From Paenibacillus ehimensis NBRC 15659 (lineage in GTDB: Bacteria; Bacillota; Bacilli; Paenibacillales; NBRC-103111): a DNA stretch of 64,000 nucleotides. The notes beneath the pieces are model-generated. The model searched no databases and was not told the DNA's origin. It saw nothing but the letters and a program-made list of their open reading frames with translations. Shown in pieces: positions 36,933-44,717 of this stretch. The stretch is from contig NZ_BILX01000028.1 of the NCBI RefSeq assembly GCF_004000785.1, forward strand, positions 18,842-82,841, in the 5' to 3' direction. The position numbers and the translations under genes are program-made. Numbering within the stretch: position 1 is the first letter of the stretch; every line of letters begins with the position of its first letter.

Positions 36933-37943
36933 TTATTTTTTCGCCAAATACTTGCGAATATCAAATGCGACGGCGGCTACGATGATCAGCCCTTTAATAA
37001 TAAGCTGCCAATACGGGCTGACGCCGATGAAGGTCAAGCCGTAGTTGATGACGCCGAAGATGAGCACCCCGGCCAGCACGCCCGGCACGGTGCCGATCCC
37101 GCCCGCCGTCGATACGCCGCCGACCACGCACGCGGCAATCGCGTCAAGCTCGTACATGTTGCCGTAGTTGTTCGTCGCGCCGCCCGTGCGGGCCGCCTCC
37201 AGCACTCCGCCCAAGCCGTACAGCGCGCCTGCGATCGCATAAATATAGATCAGGTTGCGCTTGACGTTAATCCCGGAGACGACCGCCGCCTGCATGTTGC
37301 CGCCGATGGCGTACATATTTTTGCCGAGCCGCGTCTTATTGAAAATGATCCAGACGACAAAAGCGACGACAATCGCGATGATGACGATATACGGCAGCGA
37401 ATACGGCCCGTTCGGACCGATAAAGCCGGTGCCGATCGTTGTGAAATCCTGGCGCAAGCCGGCAATTGGCTGCGATTCGTTCGGCTTCAAGTCGAAGTAG
37501 ATGGAGTTGGCCCCATAGACGATGACCATCGTACCAAGCGTTGCGATGAACGGCGGCACGCTCAGCTTGGATACGATCCAGCCGTTGATCAAGCCGACGA
37601 GCAGCCCTGCGGCAATCCCGATCAAGATCGGCGCCCAGACCGGCAGTTCCGGCATGTCCGGGAAAAACCGGCGCGGGTAATCGGCCGTCTGCAGCATCGA
37701 AGCGGACAACACCGCTGTCAGCCCAACGACGCGACCCGCGGACAAGTCGGTTCCTCCCGTAATCAGCACGAACGCGGCTCCCAGTGCGATAATGGCGCGG
37801 GTCGAGTTTTGCAGCAAAATGTCCCGCAATATATCGACCGACAGGAACCGCGGATCGGACGCCGCAATGCCTGCTACAAGAAGGATCAGAACGATATAAA
37901 TGGCGTATTGTGTAAAAAAATGATTCAGCTTTCCCGTCTTCAT
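36933..37943 (-). CDS. mglC: Galactose/methyl galactoside ABC transporter permease MglC
   Basis: 336 residues with about nine membrane helices. ALGAAFVLITGGTDLSAGRVVGLTA and GATNNYGNMYELDAIAACVVGG are the typical signature of MglC/RbsC permeases of the CUT2 family, and YFDLKPNESQPIAGLRQDF is characteristic of MglC. It is encoded 33 bases after the MglA gene. The complex with MglA and MglB should import galactose, methyl-galactosides or glucose. Confidence 0.9.
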   Translation of the reverse strand: MKTGKLNHFFTQYAIYIVLILLVAGIAASDPRFLSVDILRDILLQNSTRAIIALGAAFVLITGGTDLSAGRVVGLTAVLSASMLQTADYPRRFFPDMPELPVWAPILIGIAAGLLVGLINGWIVSKLSVPPFIATLGTMVIVYGANSIYFDLKPNESQPIAGLRQDFTTIGTGFIGPNGPYSLPYIVIIAIVVAFVVWIIFNKTRLGKNMYAIGGNMQAAVVSGINVKRNLIYIYAIAGALYGLGGVLEAARTGGATNNYGNMYELDAIAACVVGGVSTAGGIGTVPGVLAGVLIFGVINYGLTFIGVSPYWQLIIKGLIIVAAVAFDIRKYLAKK

Positions 37944-37976
37944 GAGCCCGGTTCTCCTCCTTCGCGATGTCCTCTT

Positions 37977-39485
37977 CTAGTTGGCGGCAAGCCGCATAAT
38001 TTCTTGCTCGGTAGCCTGCCGCCCGTCCAGAATGCCCGTCAACCGGCCCTCCGACATGACCATAATGCGGTCCGACATGCCTAGCAGCTCGGGCATTTCC
38101 GAGGAAATCATAATGATGCTTTTGCCTTGCTTGGCCAGATCGGCGATGATCGTATAGATCTCGAATTTGGCCCCGACGTCGATGCCCCGGGTAGGCTCGT
38201 CAAGCAGCAAAATGTCCGGCTCGGTCAAAAGCCACCTCGCCAGCAGCACCTTCTGCTGGTTGCCGCCCGACAAATTTTTGATCAGCTCCTTAATCGAAGG
38301 CGTCTTGACGCGCAGCTTCTCGACGCTCCCGGCGACTTCCGCACGCCCCTTCCGCTCGTTCAGCAGGAAGAACGGATTGATATACCGGTCCAGATTGGCG
38401 ATCATTGTATTTTCCAGAATCGACAGGACAGGAAAAATGCCCGTCACCCGCCGCTCTTCGGTCAGCAGCGCGATTTTGTGCTTCTTGGCGTCGATCGGCG
38501 ATTTGATCTTGACCTTGCGTCCGCGGAGGCTGATCTCGCCGGAGGCGACCGAGCGCAGCCCGAACAACGCTTCGATCAGCTCGGTGCGCTGCGCGCCGAC
38601 CAGGCCGCCGACGCCCAGAATCTCGCCCTGCCGCAGCTCGAACGATACGTCCCGGAACGATTTCGGAAAAGGCGAGGTCAGCTTCTCCACCTTCAGCAGC
38701 ACGTCGCCGGGCTTGTTGTGGCGATCCGGGAAGCGCTCCTTCAAGTCGCGGCCGACCATGCGGGAGATGATGAGATCCGTCGTCAGCTCGGGCGCCGGCC
38801 ACGTGCCGATCAGCCTACCGTCCCGCATGATGGTCACGTCGTCGGAAATGCGGAGTATTTCCTCCATTTTGTGGGAAATATAAATAATGGATACGCCTCG
38901 CCCACGCAGCTCGTTAATGATTTTGAACAGCTGCTCCACTTCGTTGCCTGTCAGCGAAGACGTCGGTTCGTCCATCACGATCACTTTGGAGCGGAAGGAG
39001 ACGGCTTTGGCGATTTCGAGCGATTGAATTTTGGATACGGACATCGAGCCCACCAAGGCGTTCGGATCGATATCCATATCCAAATCCCGAAGCAGCGCAA
39101 GCGTGTCCGCATGCATTTTTTTCTCGTCGACGAGTTTAAACGGCCCGAGCCCCTTCACTGGAAAACGGCCGAGCCAGAGGTTCTCCATCACGTTGCGGTG
39201 CGGTACCGGATACAGCTCCTGATGGATCATCGAGACGCCCAGGCTCAGCGCATCCTTCGAATTGTTGATCTGCACCCGCTGGCCGTCCAAGAGGATCTCG
39301 CCGCCGTCCGGCTTGTATATCCCGAACAGGCATTTCATCAGCGTGGACTTGCCTGCGCCGTTCTCTCCCATCAAGGCGTGCACCGTGCCCGGGCGCACCT
39401 TCAAGGTGACGCCGTCCAGCGCTTTGACGCCGGGAAATTCCTTCGTAATTCCGTTCATTTCAAGCAGATACCGGGTTTCCGTCAT
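37977..39485 (-). CDS. mglA: Galactose/methyl galactoside ABC transporter ATPase MglA
   Basis: 502 residues from ATG 39485, behind GGGGG. It has two fused ABC domains, as in CUT2 importers. The first has Walker A GENGAGKST, a divergent signature MSVSKIQSLE and VMDEPTS; the second has a degenerate Walker A (GLVGAQRTE), intact LSGGNQQKV and LLLDEPTRGID. A phrase such as LGRFPVKG and FKLVDEKKMHADT is typical of MglA rather than RbsA. It powers the MglC channel. Confidence 0.92.
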   Translation of the reverse strand: MTETRYLLEMNGITKEFPGVKALDGVTLKVRPGTVHALMGENGAGKSTLMKCLFGIYKPDGGEILLDGQRVQINNSKDALSLGVSMIHQELYPVPHRNVMENLWLGRFPVKGLGPFKLVDEKKMHADTLALLRDLDMDIDPNALVGSMSVSKIQSLEIAKAVSFRSKVIVMDEPTSSLTGNEVEQLFKIINELRGRGVSIIYISHKMEEILRISDDVTIMRDGRLIGTWPAPELTTDLIISRMVGRDLKERFPDRHNKPGDVLLKVEKLTSPFPKSFRDVSFELRQGEILGVGGLVGAQRTELIEALFGLRSVASGEISLRGRKVKIKSPIDAKKHKIALLTEERRVTGIFPVLSILENTMIANLDRYINPFFLLNERKGRAEVAGSVEKLRVKTPSIKELIKNLSGGNQQKVLLARWLLTEPDILLLDEPTRGIDVGAKFEIYTIIADLAKQGKSIIMISSEMPELLGMSDRIMVMSEGRLTGILDGRQATEQEIMRLAAN

Positions 39486-39518
39486 GCCAAGGCCCCCTTG
39501 CGTAAGGATGCGCGCATA

Positions 39519-39557
39519 CGGCAAAGGGGCAACGTCCGCAGCCATTGCCCCTTGCCG
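39519..39557 (-). other. Strong hairpin between mglB and mglA without U-tract
   Basis: CGGCAAAGGGGCAA (39519-39532) pairs with TTGCCCCTTGCCG (39545-39557) with one bulged base. Without a T-run it is unlikely to terminate; such hairpins after binding-protein genes usually protect the 3' end of the abundant mRNA. Confidence 0.75.
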
Positions 39558-39574
39558 CTCGGCCGGGTAGCCGA

Positions 39575-40630
39575 TTATTTCGCGTCGTTTATGTTTGCTT
39601 TGGTGATTTTTTTGTAAGAGATCCAGACGTATTTGCCGTCGGTAATGTCATAGCCTGTATTCTCTTTGGTCGGCGTCTGGCCTTGTGCGAGCACGTTCGC
39701 GATGCTGAACGTCGCTTTCCCCTGGTTCTTCGCGTCGTTCAGCACGGTGCCGAGCAGCGTGCCTTCTTCGAGCGCTTTGAGCGCAGGCGCCGTGGCGTCA
39801 ACGCCGACGACCGGAACGTATTTGTTGTCCTTGAAATAGCCCTTCGCCTTCAAAGCTTCGATCGCGCCAAGCGCCATGTCGTCGTTGTTTGCAAAGACGG
39901 CTTCGATTTTGTCGCCATGGGAGGCAAGGAATGCGGCCATCTTCTCCTGGCCTTTGACGCGGTCCCACATCGCGGTGTCTTCCGCCAGCTTCTCCACCTT
40001 GATGCCGGCATCCTCGACGGCTTTGATCGAGAACTTCGTGCGCAGCTCGGCGTCCTGGTGCCCCGGCTCGCCCTTCAGCATCACGTATTGCAGCGCGCCG
40101 TCCTTGTTTTTGTCCGCTGCAGGGTTCGCTTTGAAGTAATCGACGATGAGCTGGCCTTCCATCGTGCCGGACTGCTCCGCTTTCGCGCCGACGTAGTATA
40201 CCTTATCCCATTTCTTCATGTCGTCGGCCAGCGGCTCGCGGTTCAGGAACACAACAGGGATATTCGCGTTTTTCGCCTTGTCGATGATGACTCCGGCTGC
40301 GGTGCGGTCGACCGGATTGATGGCCAGCGCGTTGACCTTCTTCGTAATGAACAGATCGACTTTATCGTTCTGGGTCGGCTGGGAGTTCTGGCTGTCGACG
40401 ATATCCGCCTTCGCCTTGCCTTCGGCCGCTTGGGAAATCGCGTTCCGTACACCCGTCATGAACGTATCGTCAAATTTGTAGATGGCGACGCCGATGGTCG
40501 GATTTTTGGCGGCACCGGCATCGGGCTTCGCGGCTCCTCCGCCCGCAGGGGCATTGCCGGAGCTGGCACACCCGACAGCGGTTGTAAGCAGGGCTGCCGC
40601 GACGATCATGGATACAGCTTTCTTTTTCAT
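39575..40630 (-). CDS. mglB: Galactose-binding lipoprotein MglB
   Basis: 351 residues. The signal peptide ends in the lipobox TAVGCA. The body is a periplasmic-binding type I sugar protein: IGVAIYKFDDTFMTGVRNAI, VNALAINPVDRTAAGVIIDKA and VFANNDDMALGAIEALKAKG match galactose/glucose-binding MglB. It is lipid-anchored outside and hands sugar to MglC. First gene of mglBAC, with a strong hairpin following it and a direct repeat about 120 bases upstream that may bind an AraC-type activator. Confidence 0.93.
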   Translation of the reverse strand: MKKKAVSMIVAAALLTTAVGCASSGNAPAGGGAAKPDAGAAKNPTIGVAIYKFDDTFMTGVRNAISQAAEGKAKADIVDSQNSQPTQNDKVDLFITKKVNALAINPVDRTAAGVIIDKAKNANIPVVFLNREPLADDMKKWDKVYYVGAKAEQSGTMEGQLIVDYFKANPAADKNKDGALQYVMLKGEPGHQDAELRTKFSIKAVEDAGIKVEKLAEDTAMWDRVKGQEKMAAFLASHGDKIEAVFANNDDMALGAIEALKAKGYFKDNKYVPVVGVDATAPALKALEEGTLLGTVLNDAKNQGKATFSIANVLAQGQTPTKENTGYDITDGKYVWISYKKITKANINDAK

Positions 40631-40717
40631 AACATCTGACCTCCTGTTTTTAAGAGCTTCTTTCGGTAAGGGGCACTGCCGTGCGACGTTACGTTATGTT
40701 ATGTTAGCTACGTTCCC

Positions 40718-40723
40718 ATTATC
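40718..40723 (-). promoter_or_regulatory. Candidate -10 element of the mgl operon
   Basis: GATAAT read on the minus strand; at 17 bases upstream the -35 position reads TGGGTT (40746-40741), a poor match, directly beside the direct repeat. This arrangement fits an activator-dependent promoter. Confidence 0.4.
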
Positions 40724-40750
40724 TTGGATTTCCGGAAAAAAACCCATTCA

Positions 40751-40786
40751 AAATTCTCATGTGTTCTATCGAAATCCTCATGTGTT
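40751..40786 (-). promoter_or_regulatory. 21-bp-phased direct repeat, candidate AraC-type activator site for mgl
   Basis: AAATTCTCATGTGTT (40751-40765) and AAATCCTCATGTGTT (40772-40786) differ at one base and are 21 bp apart, two helical turns. The inner copy ends five bases from the poor -35. AraC-family regulators, including YesN-type ones, usually bind such half-sites. Confidence 0.6.
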
Positions 40787-40805
40787 TGGGGAGGTGGACG
40801 CAAAG

Positions 40806-40833
40806 AAACGTCCTTCGAATTTCAAAGGACGTT
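40806..40833 (-). terminator. Terminator-like hairpin, outer copy
   Basis: AACGTCCTT pairs with AAGGACGTT. It is nearly identical to the hairpin at 41054-41080; the two bracket the palindromic element. On the minus strand TTTCTTTG follows. Confidence 0.65.
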
Positions 40834-40839
40834 GAGGCT

Positions 40840-41045
40840 GTTGAGAAAGTGGCGATTGAGGGAATAGAGAGTTACACGAAGGGGGTGGGGTATCTACTTC
40901 CGGTCGCTGTTGTCCGCGGGAAACTTTGATTGAAGCCGCTTAGCAGCGGATGTTTCCCGCAGACAAAGGCGAACGCTATCGCTCCTCCAGTAGATACCCC
41001 ACCCAACGTATGATTCTCTATTTTTGTCAAAACCACTTTCTCAAC
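40840..41045. repeat. 206-bp interrupted palindrome (MITE-like element)
   Basis: GTTGAGAAAGTGG (40840-40852) is perfectly inverted at 41033-41045; GGGTGGGGTATCTACT (40883-40898) at 40989-41004; GCGGGAAAC (40916-40924) at 40952-40960. No open frame of note is inside. The arms fold around a centre near 40942. It looks like a non-autonomous repeat element. Confidence 0.85.
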
Positions 41046-41053
41046 AATCTATT

Positions 41054-41085
41054 AAACGCCCTTCGGATTCAAAGGACGTTTCTTC
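41054..41085 (-). terminator. Intrinsic terminator after the sortase B operon, inner copy
   Basis: On the minus strand AAACGTCCTT pairs with AAGGGCGTTT with one wobble, followed by a weak T-rich end. It is a near copy of 40806-40833. Confidence 0.65.
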
Positions 41086-41118
41086 TATATAGGCTAGGGC
41101 TAGGGCTTGGCGAGCCTT

Positions 41119-41919
41119 TCAATCTTGCTCGATTAGTTTGGCATGGATTACAAGCCTTCCCTTCGCGGGATCGAGCGTGTAGTCGCAGGTTGAGAGCGTC
41201 AAAATGCGGTCATCCGCCCCGAGGACGGTGTCCGTTTTGTACAAAGATCGCTCCTGCAGGGTCTGCAGGAAAGCCTTGTATTCCCGTTCGCTTTCGAATC
41301 CGGTCCGGATATAATCTAAGTCCGCAGTTGCCGGATAGACGGAGAAAACTTCGGCCCGGTAGCTGTGATACAAGGTATCGTATTGAAAAACAAGATTTTC
41401 TCTAAAAAAATCTTCTTTAAGAAATTTCTTCAAATCTCCGAACATGGAGCCATCTTTCATGCGATGGCCGTAAATCACGGTGTTCGGCTGAACCTTGCCG
41501 ATATCGTTGCGGAAGTCGAGGAAAATGCTCCCGGCGCCCGACTCCTCGCCCTTATAGTTCCGGTTCAAATAATAGGCGTTGTCTTCCCCTTGGACGACCG
41601 GATAATCGATCGCCGTATTCCCGATTCGGATCCAACCGGCCACGTCCGGATTCACCTCGAGCAGAGCCTCAAATTGAGCGCGGGCTTCCTTGGGGGACTC
41701 CGTCTGCGGGGCCTCACGCTTCGGGACTTCTACGGGATCGTCCGGAGGCTCCACAGCTTCAACGCGAGGGTAGCGGGGCTCTGCATGCCCATACAACTGC
41801 CGGGCCTCGGCCAGGACGACCCGGTTGTCATGGTAGCTTTGGAGAATACCGGTTAGCTCGTACCCGGAAACCAGCATCAGTCCCAAGCAGAGCGGCGTCA
41901 GCCATTTTCGAACGTTCAA
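41119..41919 (-). CDS. srtB: Class B sortase
   Basis: 266 residues from TTG 41919 behind GAGGTGA. An N-terminal helix anchors it; residues 50-80 are a Pro/Glu-rich linker. The sortase domain has IDYPVVQGEDNAYYLNRNYKG, catalytic His in VIYGHRM, Cys in TLSTCDYT and the Arg in KGRLVIHAKL, all class B features. Class B sortases attach haem-relay NEAT proteins to peptidoglycan by cutting NPQTN-like signals. The last gene of this operon codes for it and the first codes for a NEAT protein with NPQTG, the probable substrate. Confidence 0.94.
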   Translation of the reverse strand: MNVRKWLTPLCLGLMLVSGYELTGILQSYHDNRVVLAEARQLYGHAEPRYPRVEAVEPPDDPVEVPKREAPQTESPKEARAQFEALLEVNPDVAGWIRIGNTAIDYPVVQGEDNAYYLNRNYKGEESGAGSIFLDFRNDIGKVQPNTVIYGHRMKDGSMFGDLKKFLKEDFFRENLVFQYDTLYHSYRAEVFSVYPATADLDYIRTGFESEREYKAFLQTLQERSLYKTDTVLGADDRILTLSTCDYTLDPAKGRLVIHAKLIEQD

Positions 41920-41934
41920 CTCATCACCTCGGCA

Positions 41935-42717
41935 TCAAATACCGACCGGAATCATGTACAACCCGGCAGCTTTTTCATGCTTGACGACCACATCCACGCC
42001 ATAGATCGCCTTGATCGAAGCTTCCGTAATGACCTCTTCCGGCGGTCCTTGCATTTGAATCTCGCCGTGCTTCATCACGATCAAGCGGTCGCTGTACCGG
42101 ATCGCCTGATTGATGTCGTGCAGCACCATGACAATTGTCAGGCCGTGAACGGCATTCAGCTTTTTGATTAACTCCAGCAGCTCAATTTGGTAATAAATGT
42201 CAAGAAAAGTGGTCGGCTCATCCAAAAACAACATCGGTGTGCTTTGCGCCAAGGCCATCGCTACCCAAGCTCGCTGCCTCTCGCCCCCGGACAATTGATC
42301 GAGCGTCGCCTGACGCTTTTCCAGCAGGTTCGTGCAGGACAGCGCCCACTCGACCGCCTTGTCGTCCTCCTCGCGGTGCGGGGCAAGCATGCTCCGATGT
42401 GCGATCCGGCCAAAGCCCGCCAGCTTCTCCACGGTCATGTCGGAGGGCGCGTCGTTCTGCTGGTGGACGACAGCCAGCTTCCTGGCCAGCTCCTTCGGCT
42501 TGTAGCTGCTAATCGCTTTGCCGTCCAGCACGACCTGCCCGCTGTGCGGAGCGTAATTTTGCGACATGACTCCGAGCAGCGTCGATTTGCCCGATCCGTT
42601 CGGGCCGATAATGGTCGTTATTTTGCCAGGCTCGATCCGGCCGGTCACCTGCTTGAGCTGATCGCGCTTCTTGTCATACGAAAAGCTGACATGATGAATT
42701 TCCAACTTAATGTCCAT
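41935..42717 (-). CDS. Haem ABC transporter ATP-binding protein
   Basis: 260 residues from ATG 42717, overlapping the permease gene by 11 bases. Walker [10 protein letters not shown], signature LSGGERQRAW and Walker [10 protein letters not shown] are intact; the sequence is of the iron-siderophore/haem (FecE) type. It should energise the permease encoded just upstream. Staphylococcal isd operons lack their own ATPase in this position, so this operon is more self-contained. Confidence 0.9.
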   Translation of the reverse strand: MDIKLEIHHVSFSYDKKRDQLKQVTGRIEPGKITTIIGPNGSGKSTLLGVMSQNYAPHSGQVVLDGKAISSYKPKELARKLAVVHQQNDAPSDMTVEKLAGFGRIAHRSMLAPHREEDDKAVEWALSCTNLLEKRQATLDQLSGGERQRAWVAMALAQSTPMLFLDEPTTFLDIYYQIELLELIKKLNAVHGLTIVMVLHDINQAIRYSDRLIVMKHGEIQMQGPPEEVITEASIKAIYGVDVVVKHEKAAGLYMIPVGI

Positions 42718-43690
42718 GGACCCGATCACTCTTCCTAAGCAGAAATATCAAGAAAGGTCCCCCGATCACCGTCATAATAATCGAGGCCGGAATTTCGGCA
42801 GGCGCCAGCACCGTTCGGCCGAGCGTGTCCGCCGTCAAGATCAACAAAGCCCCAGCCAGGGCGGAAAACGGAATAAGCACCTTATGATCCGAGCCGACGA
42901 GCTGCCGGGCAATATGGGGAACGAGCAGCCCGACAAAAGCGATAAGTCCTCCGATAGCCGTAGCGACGCCCGCCAGCAGGACGGCGACGGCGGAGATCAG
43001 CAGCCGGGCGCGCGAGACGGGAAGGCCGACGTTCCGTGCCGATTTATCCTGCAGCGCAAGCACGTTGCACCAGGGGCACAGCAGCAGCGAGAACGCAAGA
43101 CCGGCGGTGCCGTACATGAGCATCACTTCAACGTCGCTCCACGTTTTCAAGGGAAATGTAGACGTCGTCGCCTGATTGACGCTGGTCACCGCATAGCTGC
43201 CTCTATAGTTAAATGATTGTCCCAAGCCGGTAAACATCGCATTGATGGCGATCCCTACAAGAATAATCCGAATCGGACTAAGGCCTGATTTCCAAGAGAA
43301 CGAATAGACCAGAAAACATGCCAAAGCGCCGCCCATAAAAGCAAAAAACGGCAGCCAGAAAAAGAGGCCCGGGAATAAGGAAACCATCAGGATGGAGATA
43401 AACCCGGCTCCCGAAGAGATGCCGATCACGCCGGCGTCCGCAAGCGGGCTCCGCATCACGGCTTGCAGAAGCACGCCCGATACCGCCAATGCCGCTCCGA
43501 CGAACAGCGCTACGATGATCCGGGGCAGACGCAGATCGCGGATGACCTCCACTTTTTTGTTCGTGCCGGTAACCAAGCCTTGAACCAGCTCAAAGCCGCC
43601 GACCTTGATACTGCCTGCCGTTGCGGATACGATGACCATGACGACGAGCAAAAGGATGACGGCAACCAGGCTCCAAATCGTTTTGTTCAT
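42707..43690 (-). CDS. Haem ABC transporter permease (FecCD/IsdF type)
   Basis: 327 residues from ATG 43690 with AGAGGA nine bases before; a TTG two codons earlier is less likely. Eight or more helices are seen, with the family signatures RLPRIIVALFVGAALAVSGVLLQ and ISSGAGF, and GLIAFVGLLVPHIARQLVG near the C-terminus. It lies between the binding lipoprotein and ATPase genes, forming a complete importer. Haem as substrate is inferred from the NEAT/sortase neighbours. Confidence 0.9.
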   Translation of the reverse strand: MNKTIWSLVAVILLLVVMVIVSATAGSIKVGGFELVQGLVTGTNKKVEVIRDLRLPRIIVALFVGAALAVSGVLLQAVMRSPLADAGVIGISSGAGFISILMVSLFPGLFFWLPFFAFMGGALACFLVYSFSWKSGLSPIRIILVGIAINAMFTGLGQSFNYRGSYAVTSVNQATTSTFPLKTWSDVEVMLMYGTAGLAFSLLLCPWCNVLALQDKSARNVGLPVSRARLLISAVAVLLAGVATAIGGLIAFVGLLVPHIARQLVGSDHKVLIPFSALAGALLILTADTLGRTVLAPAEIPASIIMTVIGGPFLIFLLRKSDRVHGH

Positions 43691-43718
43691 GTGCAAACGT
43701 CCTCTGTCGCTCCATAGT

Positions 43719-44621
43719 TTACGGGTACAGCATGTTCGTCACAACGTCCAGCGCTTCGATCGCCGCCAGATTTCCCGTTGTTCCGAACAATCGTTCCTCC
43801 AGATCGTACACCCTGTTGTTTTGTACCGCATCGAAGTGTTTCCAAATATCGTTTTTCTTAAATTCTTTATCGAACATTTTGACGACCTCCTCCGGCATCC
43901 CGTGAGCCGCCCGCAAAATGACGTCCGGGTTCGCCTGCTGAAGGTATTCCGTATTGGAGGCCAAATACTCCACTTTTTCGCCCTGTACGACGTTTTCCCC
44001 CCCGGCCAGCTTCACCAGATCGCCAATGTACGAGTTCTCCGTCGCCACCAGATAGCTGCCCGGCACGCCAAGCAAAATAAGCACGGATGGGGACTCTTTG
44101 CCCGCGATCCGCTGCTTGATTTCGGCGAGCTTCTTGTCGTATTGGGCTACGATGGCTTCGGCCTGCTTCTGCCGGCCGTATTTGCCGCCCAACGTTTTGA
44201 TGGCCTCGTTCATTTTGCCCAGACTGGTCAGATCGAGAAAGCTCGCTTCGATCCCCGCATTTTTGAAGACCGGCTCCAAGTCGTATTGCAGGGTCGTCAC
44301 GGACAGCACGTCCGTCGGATCGAGCGACTTCACAAGCTCCATGTTCGGGCTCATCGGGTTGCCGACTTGAGGCAAGGACGCATACCGCTTGGGCAGCTCC
44401 TTGTAGCTGGTCGGAATCCCGACCAAATCGACTTCCAGCGCATCCATAATTTCCGCAGCCGCCACGGTCGTGGCGATGACCCGATGCTCCGGCTGCTTCT
44501 TTGCTTCTTCCGGGCCTGCGTTCGCAGCAGCGGTACCATCGGTGTTCGCCTTCGCCGAGCAGCCTGTTATGAGCAGCAGGAGGACGATTGCAGCGCTTAG
44601 CCCTCTGCACCATTTGCCCAT
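43719..44621 (-). CDS. isdE: Haem-binding lipoprotein (IsdE-like)
   Basis: 300 residues; signal peptide with lipobox ITGCS. The type III binding fold is clear: RVIATTVAAAEIMDALEVDLVGIPTS, then GNPMSPNMELVKSLDPTDVL and RAAHGMPEEV. The Met in NPMSPN and the His in AHGMP line up with the Met and His that coordinate haem iron in staphylococcal IsdE. It would receive haem from wall NEAT proteins and deliver it to the permease encoded 28 bases downstream. Confidence 0.85.
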   Translation of the reverse strand: MGKWCRGLSAAIVLLLLITGCSAKANTDGTAAANAGPEEAKKQPEHRVIATTVAAAEIMDALEVDLVGIPTSYKELPKRYASLPQVGNPMSPNMELVKSLDPTDVLSVTTLQYDLEPVFKNAGIEASFLDLTSLGKMNEAIKTLGGKYGRQKQAEAIVAQYDKKLAEIKQRIAGKESPSVLILLGVPGSYLVATENSYIGDLVKLAGGENVVQGEKVEYLASNTEYLQQANPDVILRAAHGMPEEVVKMFDKEFKKNDIWKHFDAVQNNRVYDLEERLFGTTGNLAAIEALDVVTNMLYP

Positions 44622-44664
44622 CCTGGCGATTCCTCCTTTCCTTCGGTCACTTCAAAAATACCGA

Positions 44665-44686
44665 GGACGCCGGTCGCCCGGCATCC
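44665..44686 (-). other. GNRA-type hairpin between the NEAT-SLH and binding-protein genes
   Basis: On the minus strand GGATGCCGG pairs with CCGGCGTCC across a GCGA tetraloop, with no T-run. It may be a processing or stability element that separates surface-protein from transporter mRNA levels. Confidence 0.6.
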
Positions 44687-44717
44687 CCGCTCCTCCAGAT
44701 TTTTGCTGAAGCCGCAA

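Noticed and set aside
38127..39617. Plus-strand open frame of 496 codons
   Set aside because: Antisense to mglA; high-GC codon structure keeps the opposite frame open.
41119..41919. Class A or D sortase
   Set aside because: The DYPVVQGEDNAYYLNRNYKG region, operon context and NPQTG substrate all point to class B.
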